Below the pieces are notes generated by a model. That model did not search any database and was not told the origin of the DNA. It saw nothing but the letters and a program-made list of their open reading frames with translations. Of a DNA stretch of 64,000 nucleotides, positions 44,202 to 53,266 are shown piece after piece. Each line of letters begins with the position of its first letter. The stretch's first letter is position 1. Source of the DNA: Shewanella loihica PV-4 (lineage in GTDB: Bacteria > Pseudomonadota > Gammaproteobacteria > Enterobacterales > Shewanellaceae); NCBI RefSeq assembly GCF_000016065.1, contig NC_009092.1, forward strand, positions 2,046,001 through 2,110,000. Reading direction: 5' to 3'. The position numbers and the translations under genes were made by a program.

Positions 44202-45911
44202 TCAGCTAGAAAGTTTCAGTTTATGGAGCAAGTTGGCAAAAAAAGATCGCTCTTCATCGGGATAACCGGCGAGTCCTTCTAATCGCGCCTGTACCATGCC
44301 ATATAGGCTTTCCTCGGGGAACTGGCCATTATCATCTCGGCTGCCTGCGGGTTTGTTCATCAAGATGGCTACTGCTTGATCTGTATGCTCGACCTGGTAC
44401 AGGTGAAACTCTTTTGCCTTGACGGCGGCTATCACGGCTGGAGCCAGGTTGAGTTGCTGCACGTTAGAGGCTGGGATGATCACCCCCTGGGTGCCCGTGA
44501 GTCCTCTACGTTGACAGAGGTCGAAGAAGCCTTCGATCTTCTCGTTAACACCGCCAATGGCCTGTACCTGACCAAACTGATCTATGGCGCCAGTGGCGGC
44601 GATACCTTGCTCTATTGGCTGCTCGGCAATGGCCGACATCAGAGCGCAGTACTCTGCCAGTGACGCGCTGTCGCCATCGATCTCTTGGTATGACTGTTCG
44701 AATACTATGTTGGCATTAAGATGCAGCGGCGCATCCTTACCGAAGATACGGTAGAGGCAAGAGGTGAGGATCATCAGGCCCTTGGCGTGTATGTTGCCGC
44801 CAAGTTCCGATTTACGTTCGATATCGGCCACTTCGCCGTCGCCATAGTGCACGGCGGCAGTGATCCTCGCCGGCTCACCATAGGTGTATTCGGCGGCATC
44901 CAATACGGTCAGGCCGTTGATCTGGCCTATCATGGCACCTTGGGTTGGCAGGTTGATGAAGTTGTCATCGAAGCTCTGGGCTGACAGGCTCTGAGAAGCG
45001 TTGTGGCGCGTCTTATGGCGGGCGAGGGCGATGGCGATGTTCTCGCCGTTAAGTTGCTTGCTCTTGCCGTAGAGGGCGGCCTGTACCATGAGCTGACTGA
45101 TCCCCAGCGTCTCAAGGCTCAGGTGGCGCTGATGCTCTGCCAAGCGGGAACTGTAATTAAACAAAGGTGCCAGCGCCGACTGTTCCAGCGTGAGCTGGTT
45201 GGCTTCTGCCAGTTCGACTAGATAGTTGCCATAGTCGAGTTCGCTAAATTCATTGAGATCTATTTCATCCACTAACTCACCGAGCAGGGAGAACGCCGCG
45301 GGAAAGTTACGCTCTTCCAGATAGCTGACGCTATATAAGGTGCTGCTGCCTACCAGGATGATCTTGCTGTGCAGGGGAATTGCTGGCCAACCAGAGTGCA
45401 GCTGGTATTCACCGAGATGGGCGGCTTCCATTACTAGTTCCCACAGGGCTTCGCGTTTCCACAGCGACTCGGCGCAGATAAACAGGTAATCGCAGTCGGC
45501 CATGGCGCCTGGATGATAGACATTAGGATTGTGGGCATCGAGATGACCTATGAGATCCCTGCGTCTAATGGCGCCGCTCAGATAGCGATAGGGTTTACTC
45601 GCGCTGCATAGGCACTCATCACCCGCCTCGGTCTGCCATGCCAGGCTGGCGTCTGGTGCCAAACGGTTAAGATAGTGGGTCGCTCTGTGTCCCTGATAGT
45701 CGACCAGGGCTGAAATGAGGGCGAGTCTATCGATACCACTCTGATCGGCCAGATACATATGCTGGCCGCAGGCCTTAGCTAATAGGTTGAAGGCATCAAG
45801 TGTGCGTTCCTGGCCAAGGAGTCGACTGTGTAAGTTAGGCTTAAGTTGGTCGACCTTAGGTAAGTTAAATTGGGGCGATAAAGCGGCGGCGTCGATGGAA
45901 TGTGCGATCAT
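44202..45911 (-). CDS. lonH: Lon-like ATP-binding protease (YcbZ/LonH)
   Basis: S16-family protease related to Lon, 569 residues. The N-terminal half is a degenerate AAA-like region (VGSSTLYSVSYLEERNF and similar text) lacking a clear Walker A. The C-terminal protease domain has the catalytic Ser in EIDGDSASLAEYCAL and the catalytic Lys in GAIDQFGQVQAIGGVNEKIEGFF, with GVIIPASNV after it. This fits YcbZ, found next to fabA in many gammaproteobacteria and also read in the same direction. Substrates are not known. The 398-bp gap behind its start holds the control region of the prp genes. Confidence 0.9.
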   Translation of the reverse strand: MIAHSIDAAALSPQFNLPKVDQLKPNLHSRLLGQERTLDAFNLLAKACGQHMYLADQSGIDRLALISALVDYQGHRATHYLNRLAPDASLAWQTEAGDECLCSASKPYRYLSGAIRRRDLIGHLDAHNPNVYHPGAMADCDYLFICAESLWKREALWELVMEAAHLGEYQLHSGWPAIPLHSKIILVGSSTLYSVSYLEERNFPAAFSLLGELVDEIDLNEFSELDYGNYLVELAEANQLTLEQSALAPLFNYSSRLAEHQRHLSLETLGISQLMVQAALYGKSKQLNGENIAIALARHKTRHNASQSLSAQSFDDNFINLPTQGAMIGQINGLTVLDAAEYTYGEPARITAAVHYGDGEVADIERKSELGGNIHAKGLMILTSCLYRIFGKDAPLHLNANIVFEQSYQEIDGDSASLAEYCALMSAIAEQPIEQGIAATGAIDQFGQVQAIGGVNEKIEGFFDLCQRRGLTGTQGVIIPASNVQQLNLAPAVIAAVKAKEFHLYQVEHTDQAVAILMNKPAGSRDDNGQFPEESLYGMVQARLEGLAGYPDEERSFFANLLHKLKLSS

Positions 45912-46017
45912 TTCTGGGGTGAATTATTGAAACATGGGCTGATGTTAGCACAGATTAGCCAAGGCTCGATCTTTGTTTCGAGTAGAGAATCTTAAGGATT
46001 CACTTGGTTGTGGTGAT

Positions 46018-46027
46018 TTGTCGACAA
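46018..46027. promoter_or_regulatory. Palindrome TTGTCGACAA, site 1 (distal)
   Basis: Perfect 10-bp palindrome, 200 bp upstream of site 2 and beside the lonH start region. Same sequence as the three sites nearer the GntR regulator; possible distal operator. Confidence 0.6.
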
Positions 46028-46217
46028 TCTCAGAGGGTTTACTTGGAGGCTGTCGTTAGTCAATACCCATTCTCAAGCGCCCGTGCGAGTCGATGTGGCG
46101 GGGCGATTAGCTTGCACGGTTTAAATCTAGATGACGGTTTAATGACCTGGTGTCGGGTCGTTTTCTGTCCTGATTTGTATCGAATTCGTTACGACTTTAG
46201 TCGAAAAACAAGCCTTT

Positions 46218-46227
46218 TTGTCGACAA
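46218..46227. promoter_or_regulatory. Palindrome TTGTCGACAA, site 2
   Basis: Identical to site 1 and 52 bp (about five helical turns) before site 3, in the promoter region of the regulator and prp genes. Flanked by T-rich and A-rich sequence (TTTTTGTCGACAATTTT). Confidence 0.75.
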
Positions 46228-46269
46228 TTTTCGGTGTTTAGCTTGAGAAAGGTGAATTTGGCGGCTATA

Positions 46270-46279
46270 TTGTCGACAA
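46270..46279. promoter_or_regulatory. Palindrome TTGTCGACAA, site 3
   Basis: 30 bp before the regulator ATG, where it would overlap the promoter or the leader. Likely operator of the GntR regulator. Confidence 0.75.
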
Positions 46280-46308
46280 CTAATTGTTTGACGGCGATCA
46301 CATTCATC

Positions 46309-46977
46309 ATGACTCGATATAGCCAAACCCCCGTGACAACGGCAGATAAAACCTTTTATCAACTCAGGCAAGACATTGTCGAAGGGGTAATTGCTGCGGG
46401 TGCTAAGTTAAGTGAGACAGAATTGTCGACAACTTATGGTGTCAGCCGCGCCGTGATCCGCGAGGCGATCAATCGTCTCGAGTCTTGTCATATCGTCGAG
46501 CGTCGTGCCAACGTGGGCGCTAGAGTGGTGGCGCTCAGTGAAGAGGGGCTGCTGGCCCTGTATGAGATCCGCGAGTCTCTCGAAGGTATGGCCGCGCGAC
46601 TGGCGGCGAAGAACATGAGCGATGAAGAGGTAGCGGAGCTCGAAGCCCTGCTGGTCAGCCATTTTCAAGACGTCAAACAGGGTGAATCCTATTACCAAGA
46701 GGCCGGCGATGTGGACTTTCATTATCGCATCATATTGGGCAGCAAGAATAAGCACCTTATCTCTATGTTGTTCGACGGCATCTATCATCTGGTGCGTATG
46801 TACCGCGTTCAGCTTGGCATGGCGGGGCCTAGAGTCACCACGGCCTATGACGAACACAGGCATATAGTGCAGGCCATCGCCAATCGCGATCAGGAGCTGG
46901 CCGAGATGCTAATGCGCAGACATATCACCTATTCAAGAAACAACATCAGAAACAAACTCTCATCAATTCAGTCATAA
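46309..46977 (+). CDS. GntR/FadR-family regulator of the prp operon
   Basis: Transcription factor of 222 residues. N-terminal winged helix of the GntR type (about 15-80: LRQDIVEGVIAAGAKLSETELS, VSRAVIREAINRLES). C-terminal FCD ligand domain (about 90-215) with the metal-type residues D and H in YEIRESLEGMAARLA, DVDFHYRIILGS and DEHRHIVQAI. It begins with ATG 46309, after two TTGTCGACAA sites, and a third such site lies inside its own coding sequence. It ends 12 bases before prpB, so it is the first gene of the operon and probably controls it and itself in response to a 2-methylcitrate-pathway intermediate (inference). Unrelated to the sigma-54-type PrpR of enterobacteria. Confidence 0.88.
   Translation: MTRYSQTPVTTADKTFYQLRQDIVEGVIAAGAKLSETELSTTYGVSRAVIREAINRLESCHIVERRANVGARVVALSEEGLLALYEIRESLEGMAARLAAKNMSDEEVAELEALLVSHFQDVKQGESYYQEAGDVDFHYRIILGSKNKHLISMLFDGIYHLVRMYRVQLGMAGPRVTTAYDEHRHIVQAIANRDQELAEMLMRRHITYSRNNIRNKLSSIQS
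46423..46432. promoter_or_regulatory. Palindrome TTGTCGACAA, site 4 (inside the regulator gene)
   Basis: Identical palindrome at codons 39-42 of the regulator (LSTT), 153 bp from site 3. Could act as a roadblock or looping partner; may also be coincidence. Confidence 0.55.
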
Positions 46978-46989
46978 GAGGAAGCGAGC

Positions 46990-47868
46990 ATGAGCGCAGG
47001 AAAGAAATTCCGTCAGGCCTTGGCCGACAACAAGCCATTGCAGATCGTCGGTACCATTAACGCCTACACGGCCATGATGGCCAAGCAGATCGGTCACAAG
47101 GCGATCTATCTCTCTGGTGGCGGGGTAGCCAACGCCTCTTATGGTCTGCCGGATCTGGGGATGACCTCACTAAACGATGTGATCGTCGACGTGCAGCGCA
47201 TCACCTCTGCCTGTGATCTGCCGCTGCTGGTGGATATAGATACAGGTTGGGGCGGGGCATTTAACATCGCCAAGACCATCAAAGATATGGAAAAGGCGGG
47301 TGCCGCGGCCGTGCACATGGAAGACCAGGTCGCTCAGAAGCGTTGTGGTCACCGTCCTAACAAGGAGATCGTCTCGGTTGAGGAGATGGTGGATCGTATC
47401 AAGGCGGCGGTCGATGCGCGCACGGATCCTGACTTCTTCATCATGGCCCGTACCGATGCCTTCGCTCAGGAAGGACTGGAAGCTGCCATCGAACGTGCCA
47501 AGGCCTATGTGGCTGCTGGCGCCGATGGCATCTTCGCCGAGGCGGTGAAGACAGAAGAGCATTATCGTGCATTCGCCGAAGCCCTAGATGTGCCTATTCT
47601 GGCCAACATCACAGAGTTTGGTCAGACAGAGCTGTGGAATCGCGAGCAGCTGGGTCAGTGGGGCGCAGCCATGGTGCTCTATCCATTGAGTGCCTTCAGA
47701 GCCATGAATAAGGCGGCAGAGAATGTATATCAAACCATTCTGCGCGATGGCGACCAGAAGGCGGTACTCGATACTATGCAGACCCGCATGGAGCTCTATG
47801 ACTATCTCGGTTATCACGCCTACGAGCAGAAGCTCGACAGCCTGTTTGCCGAAGGTAAGAACAAGTAA
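46990..47868 (+). CDS. prpB: 2-methylisocitrate lyase
   Basis: Splits 2-methylisocitrate into pyruvate and succinate, last step of the methylcitrate cycle. The 292-residue protein has the isocitrate lyase/PEP mutase barrel with the catalytic loop [13 protein letters not shown] (essential Cys) and metal-binding [11 protein letters not shown] and HMEDQV. The ending [12 protein letters not shown] is family typical. AGAGGAAG precedes ATG 46990. It follows the regulator by 12 bases and precedes prpC by about 100 bp, where a strong hairpin without T-run lies. Confidence 0.96.
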   Translation: MSAGKKFRQALADNKPLQIVGTINAYTAMMAKQIGHKAIYLSGGGVANASYGLPDLGMTSLNDVIVDVQRITSACDLPLLVDIDTGWGGAFNIAKTIKDMEKAGAAAVHMEDQVAQKRCGHRPNKEIVSVEEMVDRIKAAVDARTDPDFFIMARTDAFAQEGLEAAIERAKAYVAAGADGIFAEAVKTEEHYRAFAEALDVPILANITEFGQTELWNREQLGQWGAAMVLYPLSAFRAMNKAAENVYQTILRDGDQKAVLDTMQTRMELYDYLGYHAYEQKLDSLFAEGKNK

Positions 47869-47875
47869 CACAGCC

Positions 47876-47896
47876 TGGCCCGCCAAGGGCGGGCCA
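47876..47896 (+). other. Intercistronic hairpin between prpB and prpC
   Basis: Perfect stem TGGCCCGCC / GGCGGGCCA with an AAG loop. No T-run follows, so more likely an mRNA-stability or attenuation element than a full terminator. Confidence 0.8.
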
Positions 47897-47969
47897 GATT
47901 GACAGCATACCCCCTACAACCTAGATGATGCAGTACTAGGGATAGACAAAAATATAATAGGAATACGTT

Positions 47970-49094
47970 ATGGTAGATAAAAAATTAGGCGGCGCCGGAC
48001 TACGTGGACAGAGTGCTGGCGAAACGGCGTTATGTACAGTGGGCAAATCAGGCTCAGGTTTAACCTATTGTGGCTATGATGTGTCGGATCTTGCGGATAA
48101 TGCCACCTTCGAAGAGGTTGCTTACCTGCTATTTAATGGCGAGTTGCCCAATGCGGCGCAGCTGGATGCCTACAAGAGCGAGCTGATGTCGATGCGCGAC
48201 CTGCCGCAGACTCTCAAAGAGGTGCTGCAGCGCATTCCTGCCGATGCCCATCCTATGGATGTGATGCGTACCGGTTGCTCTTTCCTGGGTAACCTAGAGC
48301 CAGAGACAGATTTCAGCCAGCAAAACAAGGCGGCTAACCGTCTGCTAGCGGCGTTTCCTGCCATCATGTGTTACTGGTACCGTTTCAGCCATGACGGCGT
48401 CGAGATTGATTGTGTGACCGACGAAGACTCGCTAGGCGGTCACTTCCTTAAGCTGCTCAACGGCAAGACGCCATCGGATCAACATCGCCGCGTGATGGAT
48501 GTGTCGTTGATCCTCTATGCAGAGCACGAATTCAACGCCTCGACTTTCACTGCGCGCGTCTGTGCCTCGACCCTGTCTGACATGTTCTCTTGTATCACAG
48601 GTGCTATCGGTTCGCTGCGCGGCCCGCTGCACGGCGGCGCCAACGAGGCGGCGATGGAGATGATCCAAAAGTTTAGCTCGCCAGAAGATGCCAAGGTGCA
48701 GATGGCTGGCATGCTGGAGCGTAAAGAGAAGATCATGGGCTTTGGTCACGCCATCTATCGTGAGTCGGATCCGCGCAACGTGATCATCAAGGCCTGGTCT
48801 GAGAAGCTGGCGAAAGAGTTTGGCGATACCTCACTCTACGATATCTCTGTGGCTTGTGAAGAGTATATGTGGGACACCAAGAAGCTGTTCTGTAACGCCG
48901 ACTTCTTCCATGCGTCAGCCTATCACTTCATGGGTATCCCAACTAAGTTGTTTACCCCTATCTTCGTCTGCTCGCGCCTGACCGGCTGGGCGGCTCATGT
49001 GATGGAGCAGCGCGCCAACAACCGCATCATCAGACCGAGTGCGGACTATATCGGCTCTGCGCCGCGTAAAGTGGTGCCAATCAGCGAAAGATAA
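47970..49094 (+). CDS. prpC: 2-methylcitrate synthase
   Basis: Condenses propionyl-CoA with oxaloacetate to 2-methylcitrate. Citrate-synthase fold, 374 residues. Active-site segments: GPLHGGANEAAMEM (catalytic His), MGFGHAIYRESDPRN (His/Arg) and the Asp region ADFFHASAYHFMGIP. The short opening LGGAGLRGQSAGETALCTVG and substrate-like HRRVMDVSLILYAEHEFNAS follow PrpC rather than GltA, which is longer (about 427 residues). ATAGGAATA precedes the ATG. A terminator-like hairpin sits after it, before acnD. Confidence 0.93.
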   Translation: MVDKKLGGAGLRGQSAGETALCTVGKSGSGLTYCGYDVSDLADNATFEEVAYLLFNGELPNAAQLDAYKSELMSMRDLPQTLKEVLQRIPADAHPMDVMRTGCSFLGNLEPETDFSQQNKAANRLLAAFPAIMCYWYRFSHDGVEIDCVTDEDSLGGHFLKLLNGKTPSDQHRRVMDVSLILYAEHEFNASTFTARVCASTLSDMFSCITGAIGSLRGPLHGGANEAAMEMIQKFSSPEDAKVQMAGMLERKEKIMGFGHAIYRESDPRNVIIKAWSEKLAKEFGDTSLYDISVACEEYMWDTKKLFCNADFFHASAYHFMGIPTKLFTPIFVCSRLTGWAAHVMEQRANNRIIRPSADYIGSAPRKVVPISER

Positions 49095-49104
49095 GCCTAG
49101 ATAC

Positions 49105-49142
49105 CAGCCCCTCTGCCTTTCAAGGCTCAGGGGCTGTTTTGG
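49105..49142 (+). terminator. Terminator-like hairpin between prpC and acnD
   Basis: CAGCCCCT / AGGGGCTG with an inner GCC/GGC pair and T-rich end (TTTT at 49137-49140). It should lower, not necessarily stop, read-through into acnD and prpF. Confidence 0.7.
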
Positions 49143-49180
49143 TTTGCTTGCTTCAACTCTTAAATCGTTTGGATGATTTT

Positions 49181-51769
49181 ATGAACTCTTTACATCGTAA
49201 ACCGCTTCCCGGCAGCGCGCTCGATTACTTTGATACCCGCGCCGCCGTCGAGGCCTTAAGCGCAGGCGCCTATGACAAACTGCCCTATACCGCTAAGGTG
49301 CTGGCAGAAAACCTGGTAAGACGCTGCGAGCCCGAACTGCTTAACGACGCCCTGAGTCAGCTCATCGATCGTAAGCGCGATCTCGACTTCCCCTGGTATC
49401 CGGCGCGTGTCGTGTGCCACGATATTCTCGGCCAGACGGCACTGGTTGATTTGGCTGGTCTGCGTGATGCCATCGCCGAGAAGGGCGGGGATCCTTCAAA
49501 GGTTAACCCTGTGGTGCCGACTCAGCTGATCGTGGATCACTCGCTGGCGGTTGAACATGCGGGCTTTGAAAAAGATGCCTTCGAGAAGAACCGCGCGATT
49601 GAAGATCGCCGCAACGAAGACAGATTCCATTTCATCAACTGGACCAAGACGGCCTTTAAGAATGTCGATGTGATCCAGCCCGGCAACGGCATTATGCACC
49701 AGATCAACCTGGAGAAGATGTCGCCGGTGATCCAGGCCCGTGATGGTGTGGCCTTCCCCGATACGCTTGTGGGTACCGACAGCCATACGCCTCACGTGGA
49801 TGCGTTGGGCGTTATCGCCATAGGCGTGGGCGGTCTCGAAGCCGAGAACGTCATGCTGGGTCGCCCATCCTACATGCGTCTGCCGGACATCGTCGGTGTT
49901 GAGCTGACGGGTAAGCGTCAGAGCGGCATCACGGCCACGGACATCGTGCTGGCTCTGACCGAGTTTTTACGTCAAGAGAAAGTGGTTTCAGCTTATCTTG
50001 AGTTCTTCGGTGAAGGCGCCGCGGATCTCACCCTTGGGGATCGCGCCACCATCTCCAACATGACCCCTGAATTTGGCGCCTCGGCGGGTATGTTCTATAT
50101 CGACCAGCAAACCATCGACTATCTCACCATCACGGGTCGTGATAGCGAGCAGGTCAAGCTGGTGGAAAACTATGCCAAGACCACGGGTCTGTGGGCCGAC
50201 AGCCTGAAAGATGCTGAGTATGAAAGGGTACTGACCTTCGATCTTTCGAGCGTAGTGCGTAATATCGCCGGTCCTTCGAATCCACACCGCCGAGTGGCGA
50301 CCAGCGAGCTGGCCAGTCAAGGCATTGCCGGCGTGGTTGAGCAGGATGACAAGCTGATGCCTGATGGCGCGGTGATCATCGCCGCCATCACTAGCTGTAC
50401 CAACACCAGCAACCCAAGAAACGTAATAGCAGCGGGCTTGCTCGCCAAGAAGGCCAACGAGCTTGGCTTAGTGCGTAAACCCTGGGTGAAAACCTCTTTC
50501 GCCCCAGGCTCTAAGGTAGCCGAGCTTTACCTAAAAGATGCGGGGCTTCTGCCTGAGCTTGAGCAACTGGGCTTTGGCATAGTAGGTTTTGCCTGCACCA
50601 CCTGTAACGGCATGAGCGGGGCACTTGACCCTGTGATCCAGCAAGAGGTGATCGACAGAGACTTGTACGCTACCGCCGTATTGTCGGGCAACCGTAATTT
50701 CGACGGTCGTATCCACCCCTATGCCAAGCAGGCGTTTCTGGCATCGCCGCCATTGGTGGTGGCCTATGCCATCGCGGGTACCATCAGATTCGATATCGAG
50801 AAAGATATCTTAGGTCATGATGACAAGGGCGAGCCGATTCGCCTCAAGGATATCTGGCCGAGCGATGAAGAGATCGATGCCATCGTCAAGGCGAGCGTGA
50901 AGCCGCAGCAGTTTAGGGATATCTATACCCCTATGTTCGACCTCGCGGTTGACTATGGTGAGGATGTCAATCCGCTGTATGACTGGCGTCCACAGAGTAC
51001 CTATATTCGTCGTCCTCCCTACTGGGAAGGCGCGCTTGCCGGTGAGCGTACCCTGAAGGGCATGCGCCCGCTGGCGGTACTTGGGGATAACATCACCACA
51101 GATCACCTATCGCCTTCTAACGCCATCTTGGCCAGCAGCGCCGCCGGCGAATACCTGGCGAAGATGGGCCTGCCCGAGGTGGACTTTAACTCTTACGCGA
51201 CTCATAGGGGCGACCACCTGACGGCCCAGCGTGCGACCTTTGCCAACCCTAAGCTGATCAACGAGATGGCGCTGGTGGATGGTGAAGTCAAGCAAGGCTC
51301 ACTGACTCGCCTCGAGCCAGAAGGTGAGGTGATGCGTATGTGGGAGGCGATCGAGACCTATATGGATCGCAAGCAGCCACTGATCATCATCGCCGGTGCC
51401 GACTATGGTCAGGGTTCGTCCCGAGACTGGGCGGCCAAAGGGGTGCGACTGGCAGGGGTTGAGGCGATTGTCGCCGAAGGCTTCGAGCGTATTCACCGTA
51501 CCAACCTGGTCGGTATGGGTGTACTACCGCTGGAGTTCAAGGCCGGTGAAAACCGCCACACCTATGGTATCGATGGCAGCGAGACCTTCGATGTGATCGG
51601 TGAGCCCACGCCGAGAGCGGATCTGACTGTAGTGATCACCCGTCAAAATGGCGAGCGTGTCGAGGTGCCGGTGATCTGTCGTCTGGATACCGCCGATGAG
51701 GTACTTGTCTATCAGGCAGGCGGTGTGTTGCAGCGCTTCGCGCAGGACTTCCTCGAAGCGAACGCCTAA
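49181..51769 (+). CDS. acnD: Fe-S 2-methylcitrate dehydratase AcnD
   Basis: Dehydrates 2-methylcitrate to 2-methylaconitate in the AcnD/PrpF branch of the cycle. The protein has 862 residues. Aconitase-type 4Fe-4S ligands: Cys in AITSCTNTSNPRN, and two in GFACTTCNGMSGAL. Other landmarks: TLVGTDSHTPHVDALGV, the swivelling domain with DYGQGSSRDWAAKG. ATG 49181 (MNSLHRKPLPGS) is preferred; the frame is open fourteen codons earlier through the hairpin. Pairing with prpF downstream identifies it as AcnD rather than AcnA. Confidence 0.93.
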   Translation: MNSLHRKPLPGSALDYFDTRAAVEALSAGAYDKLPYTAKVLAENLVRRCEPELLNDALSQLIDRKRDLDFPWYPARVVCHDILGQTALVDLAGLRDAIAEKGGDPSKVNPVVPTQLIVDHSLAVEHAGFEKDAFEKNRAIEDRRNEDRFHFINWTKTAFKNVDVIQPGNGIMHQINLEKMSPVIQARDGVAFPDTLVGTDSHTPHVDALGVIAIGVGGLEAENVMLGRPSYMRLPDIVGVELTGKRQSGITATDIVLALTEFLRQEKVVSAYLEFFGEGAADLTLGDRATISNMTPEFGASAGMFYIDQQTIDYLTITGRDSEQVKLVENYAKTTGLWADSLKDAEYERVLTFDLSSVVRNIAGPSNPHRRVATSELASQGIAGVVEQDDKLMPDGAVIIAAITSCTNTSNPRNVIAAGLLAKKANELGLVRKPWVKTSFAPGSKVAELYLKDAGLLPELEQLGFGIVGFACTTCNGMSGALDPVIQQEVIDRDLYATAVLSGNRNFDGRIHPYAKQAFLASPPLVVAYAIAGTIRFDIEKDILGHDDKGEPIRLKDIWPSDEEIDAIVKASVKPQQFRDIYTPMFDLAVDYGEDVNPLYDWRPQSTYIRRPPYWEGALAGERTLKGMRPLAVLGDNITTDHLSPSNAILASSAAGEYLAKMGLPEVDFNSYATHRGDHLTAQRATFANPKLINEMALVDGEVKQGSLTRLEPEGEVMRMWEAIETYMDRKQPLIIIAGADYGQGSSRDWAAKGVRLAGVEAIVAEGFERIHRTNLVGMGVLPLEFKAGENRHTYGIDGSETFDVIGEPTPRADLTVVITRQNGERVEVPVICRLDTADEVLVYQAGGVLQRFAQDFLEANA

Positions 51770-51827
51770 GGGCAGTCAATAGCGGGTAGGGCGATTATAC
51801 CTTGCCCGCTTCTTAAAGGATAAGCCA

Positions 51828-52997
51828 ATGAAACAGATGAAAATTCCGGCAACCTATATGCGCGGTGGCACCAGCAAGGGTGTCTTTTTTGCGTTAAAGG
51901 ATCTGCCTTTAAATGCCCAGCAGCCGGGCCCGGCCCGAGATGCCTTATTGCTTCGGGTGATCGGCAGTCCAGATCCCTACGGCAAGCAGACAGACGGCAT
52001 GGGCGGGGCTACATCCAGCACCAGTAAGACGGTGATTCTGGACAAGAGTCAACGCGATGATCATGACGTGGATTACCTCTTCGGTCAGGTGGCCATAGAT
52101 AAGCCCTTCGTCGATTGGAGTGGTAACTGCGGTAACCTGACCGCGGCGGTGGGGGCCTTTGCCATCACCCAGGGCTTGGTGGATAGCGCTAAGATCCCTG
52201 ACAACGGCATAGCCGTGGTGAAGATCTGGCAGGCCAATATCAACAAGACCATCATCGCCCATGTGCCTATGGTGGATGGTGAAGTGCAGGAGCTTGGGGA
52301 TTTTGAGCTCGACGGCGTGACCTTCCCGGCGGCAGAGGTGCTGGTGGAGTTTGTTGACCCGGCCGATGGCGAGGGCGACATGTTCCCTACGGGTAATCTG
52401 GTCGATAAGCTGGAGGTGCCGGGCGAGCCTGTCTTCGATGCTACCTTTATCAATGCAGGGATCCCTACTATCTTCCTCAAGGCGGAGCAGCTGGGCTACG
52501 AGGGGACTGAACTGCAAGAGGCGATCAACGGCGATGCCGCGGCGCTTGAGCGCTTTGAAACCATACGCGCCCACGGCGCCCTGCAGATGGGGCTGATTCA
52601 GTCTCTCGATGAGGCTGCAGGTCGTCAACACACGCCCAAGATTGCGTTTGTCGCTCCGGCTAAGGCCTATACCTCTTCTAGCGGTAAGCAGATCGCAGCC
52701 GAGGAGATAGACCTGCATGTGCGTGCGCTGTCTATGGGCAAGCTGCATCACGCCATGATGGGAACGGCGGCGGTGGCCATAGGTACGGCGGCATCGATCC
52801 CTGGCACCTTAGTTAATCAGGCGGCCGGCGGGCAGGCCCGTGAGAGCGTGCGTTTTGGTCATCCCTCTGGCACCCTCAAGGTGGGCGCCAAGGCGAGCGA
52901 GCAAGAGGGTCGCTGGCAGGTCGAAAAAGTCAGCATGAGCCGCAGTGCTCGCGTGCTGATGCAAGGCTGGGTCTGTGTGCCCGAATCCTTGGGTTAA
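51828..52997 (+). CDS. prpF: 2-methylaconitate isomerase PrpF
   Basis: Partner needed for AcnD-dependent propionate use; isomerises 2-methylaconitate so that AcnB can finish the cycle. 389 residues, diaminopimelate-epimerase-like fold. Typical text: IPATYMRGGTSKGVFF at the start, GGATSSTSKTVIL, the Cys region DWSGNCGNLTAAVGAFAI and the second half FGHPSGTLKVGA. AAAGGATAAG precedes the ATG. Last gene of the operon, followed by a terminator. Confidence 0.95.
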   Translation: MKQMKIPATYMRGGTSKGVFFALKDLPLNAQQPGPARDALLLRVIGSPDPYGKQTDGMGGATSSTSKTVILDKSQRDDHDVDYLFGQVAIDKPFVDWSGNCGNLTAAVGAFAITQGLVDSAKIPDNGIAVVKIWQANINKTIIAHVPMVDGEVQELGDFELDGVTFPAAEVLVEFVDPADGEGDMFPTGNLVDKLEVPGEPVFDATFINAGIPTIFLKAEQLGYEGTELQEAINGDAAALERFETIRAHGALQMGLIQSLDEAAGRQHTPKIAFVAPAKAYTSSSGKQIAAEEIDLHVRALSMGKLHHAMMGTAAVAIGTAASIPGTLVNQAAGGQARESVRFGHPSGTLKVGAKASEQEGRWQVEKVSMSRSARVLMQGWVCVPESLG

Positions 52998-53013
52998 GGC
53001 GATACACTCTCGA

Positions 53014-53043
53014 TAAAAAGGATGCCTCGGCATCCTTTTTCGT
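53014..53043 (+). terminator. Rho-independent terminator ending the prp operon
   Basis: AAAAAGGATGCC / GGCATCCTTTTT with a two-base TC loop (or four with GC unpaired), an almost perfect palindrome with flanking A and T runs. Confidence 0.93.
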
Positions 53044-53094
53044 TTTGAGATGATAGTGCTTTAGTATGAAGGGCAGCTAGGACTTAAGGTTGAG

Positions 53095-53103
53095 TGCTAT
53101 AAT
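53095..53103 (+). promoter_or_regulatory. Extended -10 promoter of uvrY
   Basis: TGCTATAAT (TG at 53095-53096, TATAAT at 53098-53103) is an extended -10. No consensus -35. It lies about 164 bp before the uvrY start. Confidence 0.6.
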
Positions 53104-53266
53104 TGCGCCATAAGCTTGCCGGCGGATAAAAATAGTTCACTTATAATTCATATGCTTAGTTGCACTTAATTTCCGCTTTCTTCTTTATCCCATTTGGGAT
53201 AAATTACAATCTGTTGCCGACATGCCGTCTATGTGGGCCGAGTATGAGCTGAAGGGTAGATTGAAG

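Noticed and set aside
46004..46246. 80-residue ORF in the prp control region
   Set aside because: Spans two of the palindromic sites, has no ribosome site and no known motif.
53222..53266. Longer N-terminus for UvrY from ATG 53222
   Set aside because: Adds 15 residues absent from UvrY/GacA; TTG 53267 with AAGGG upstream fits the family start.
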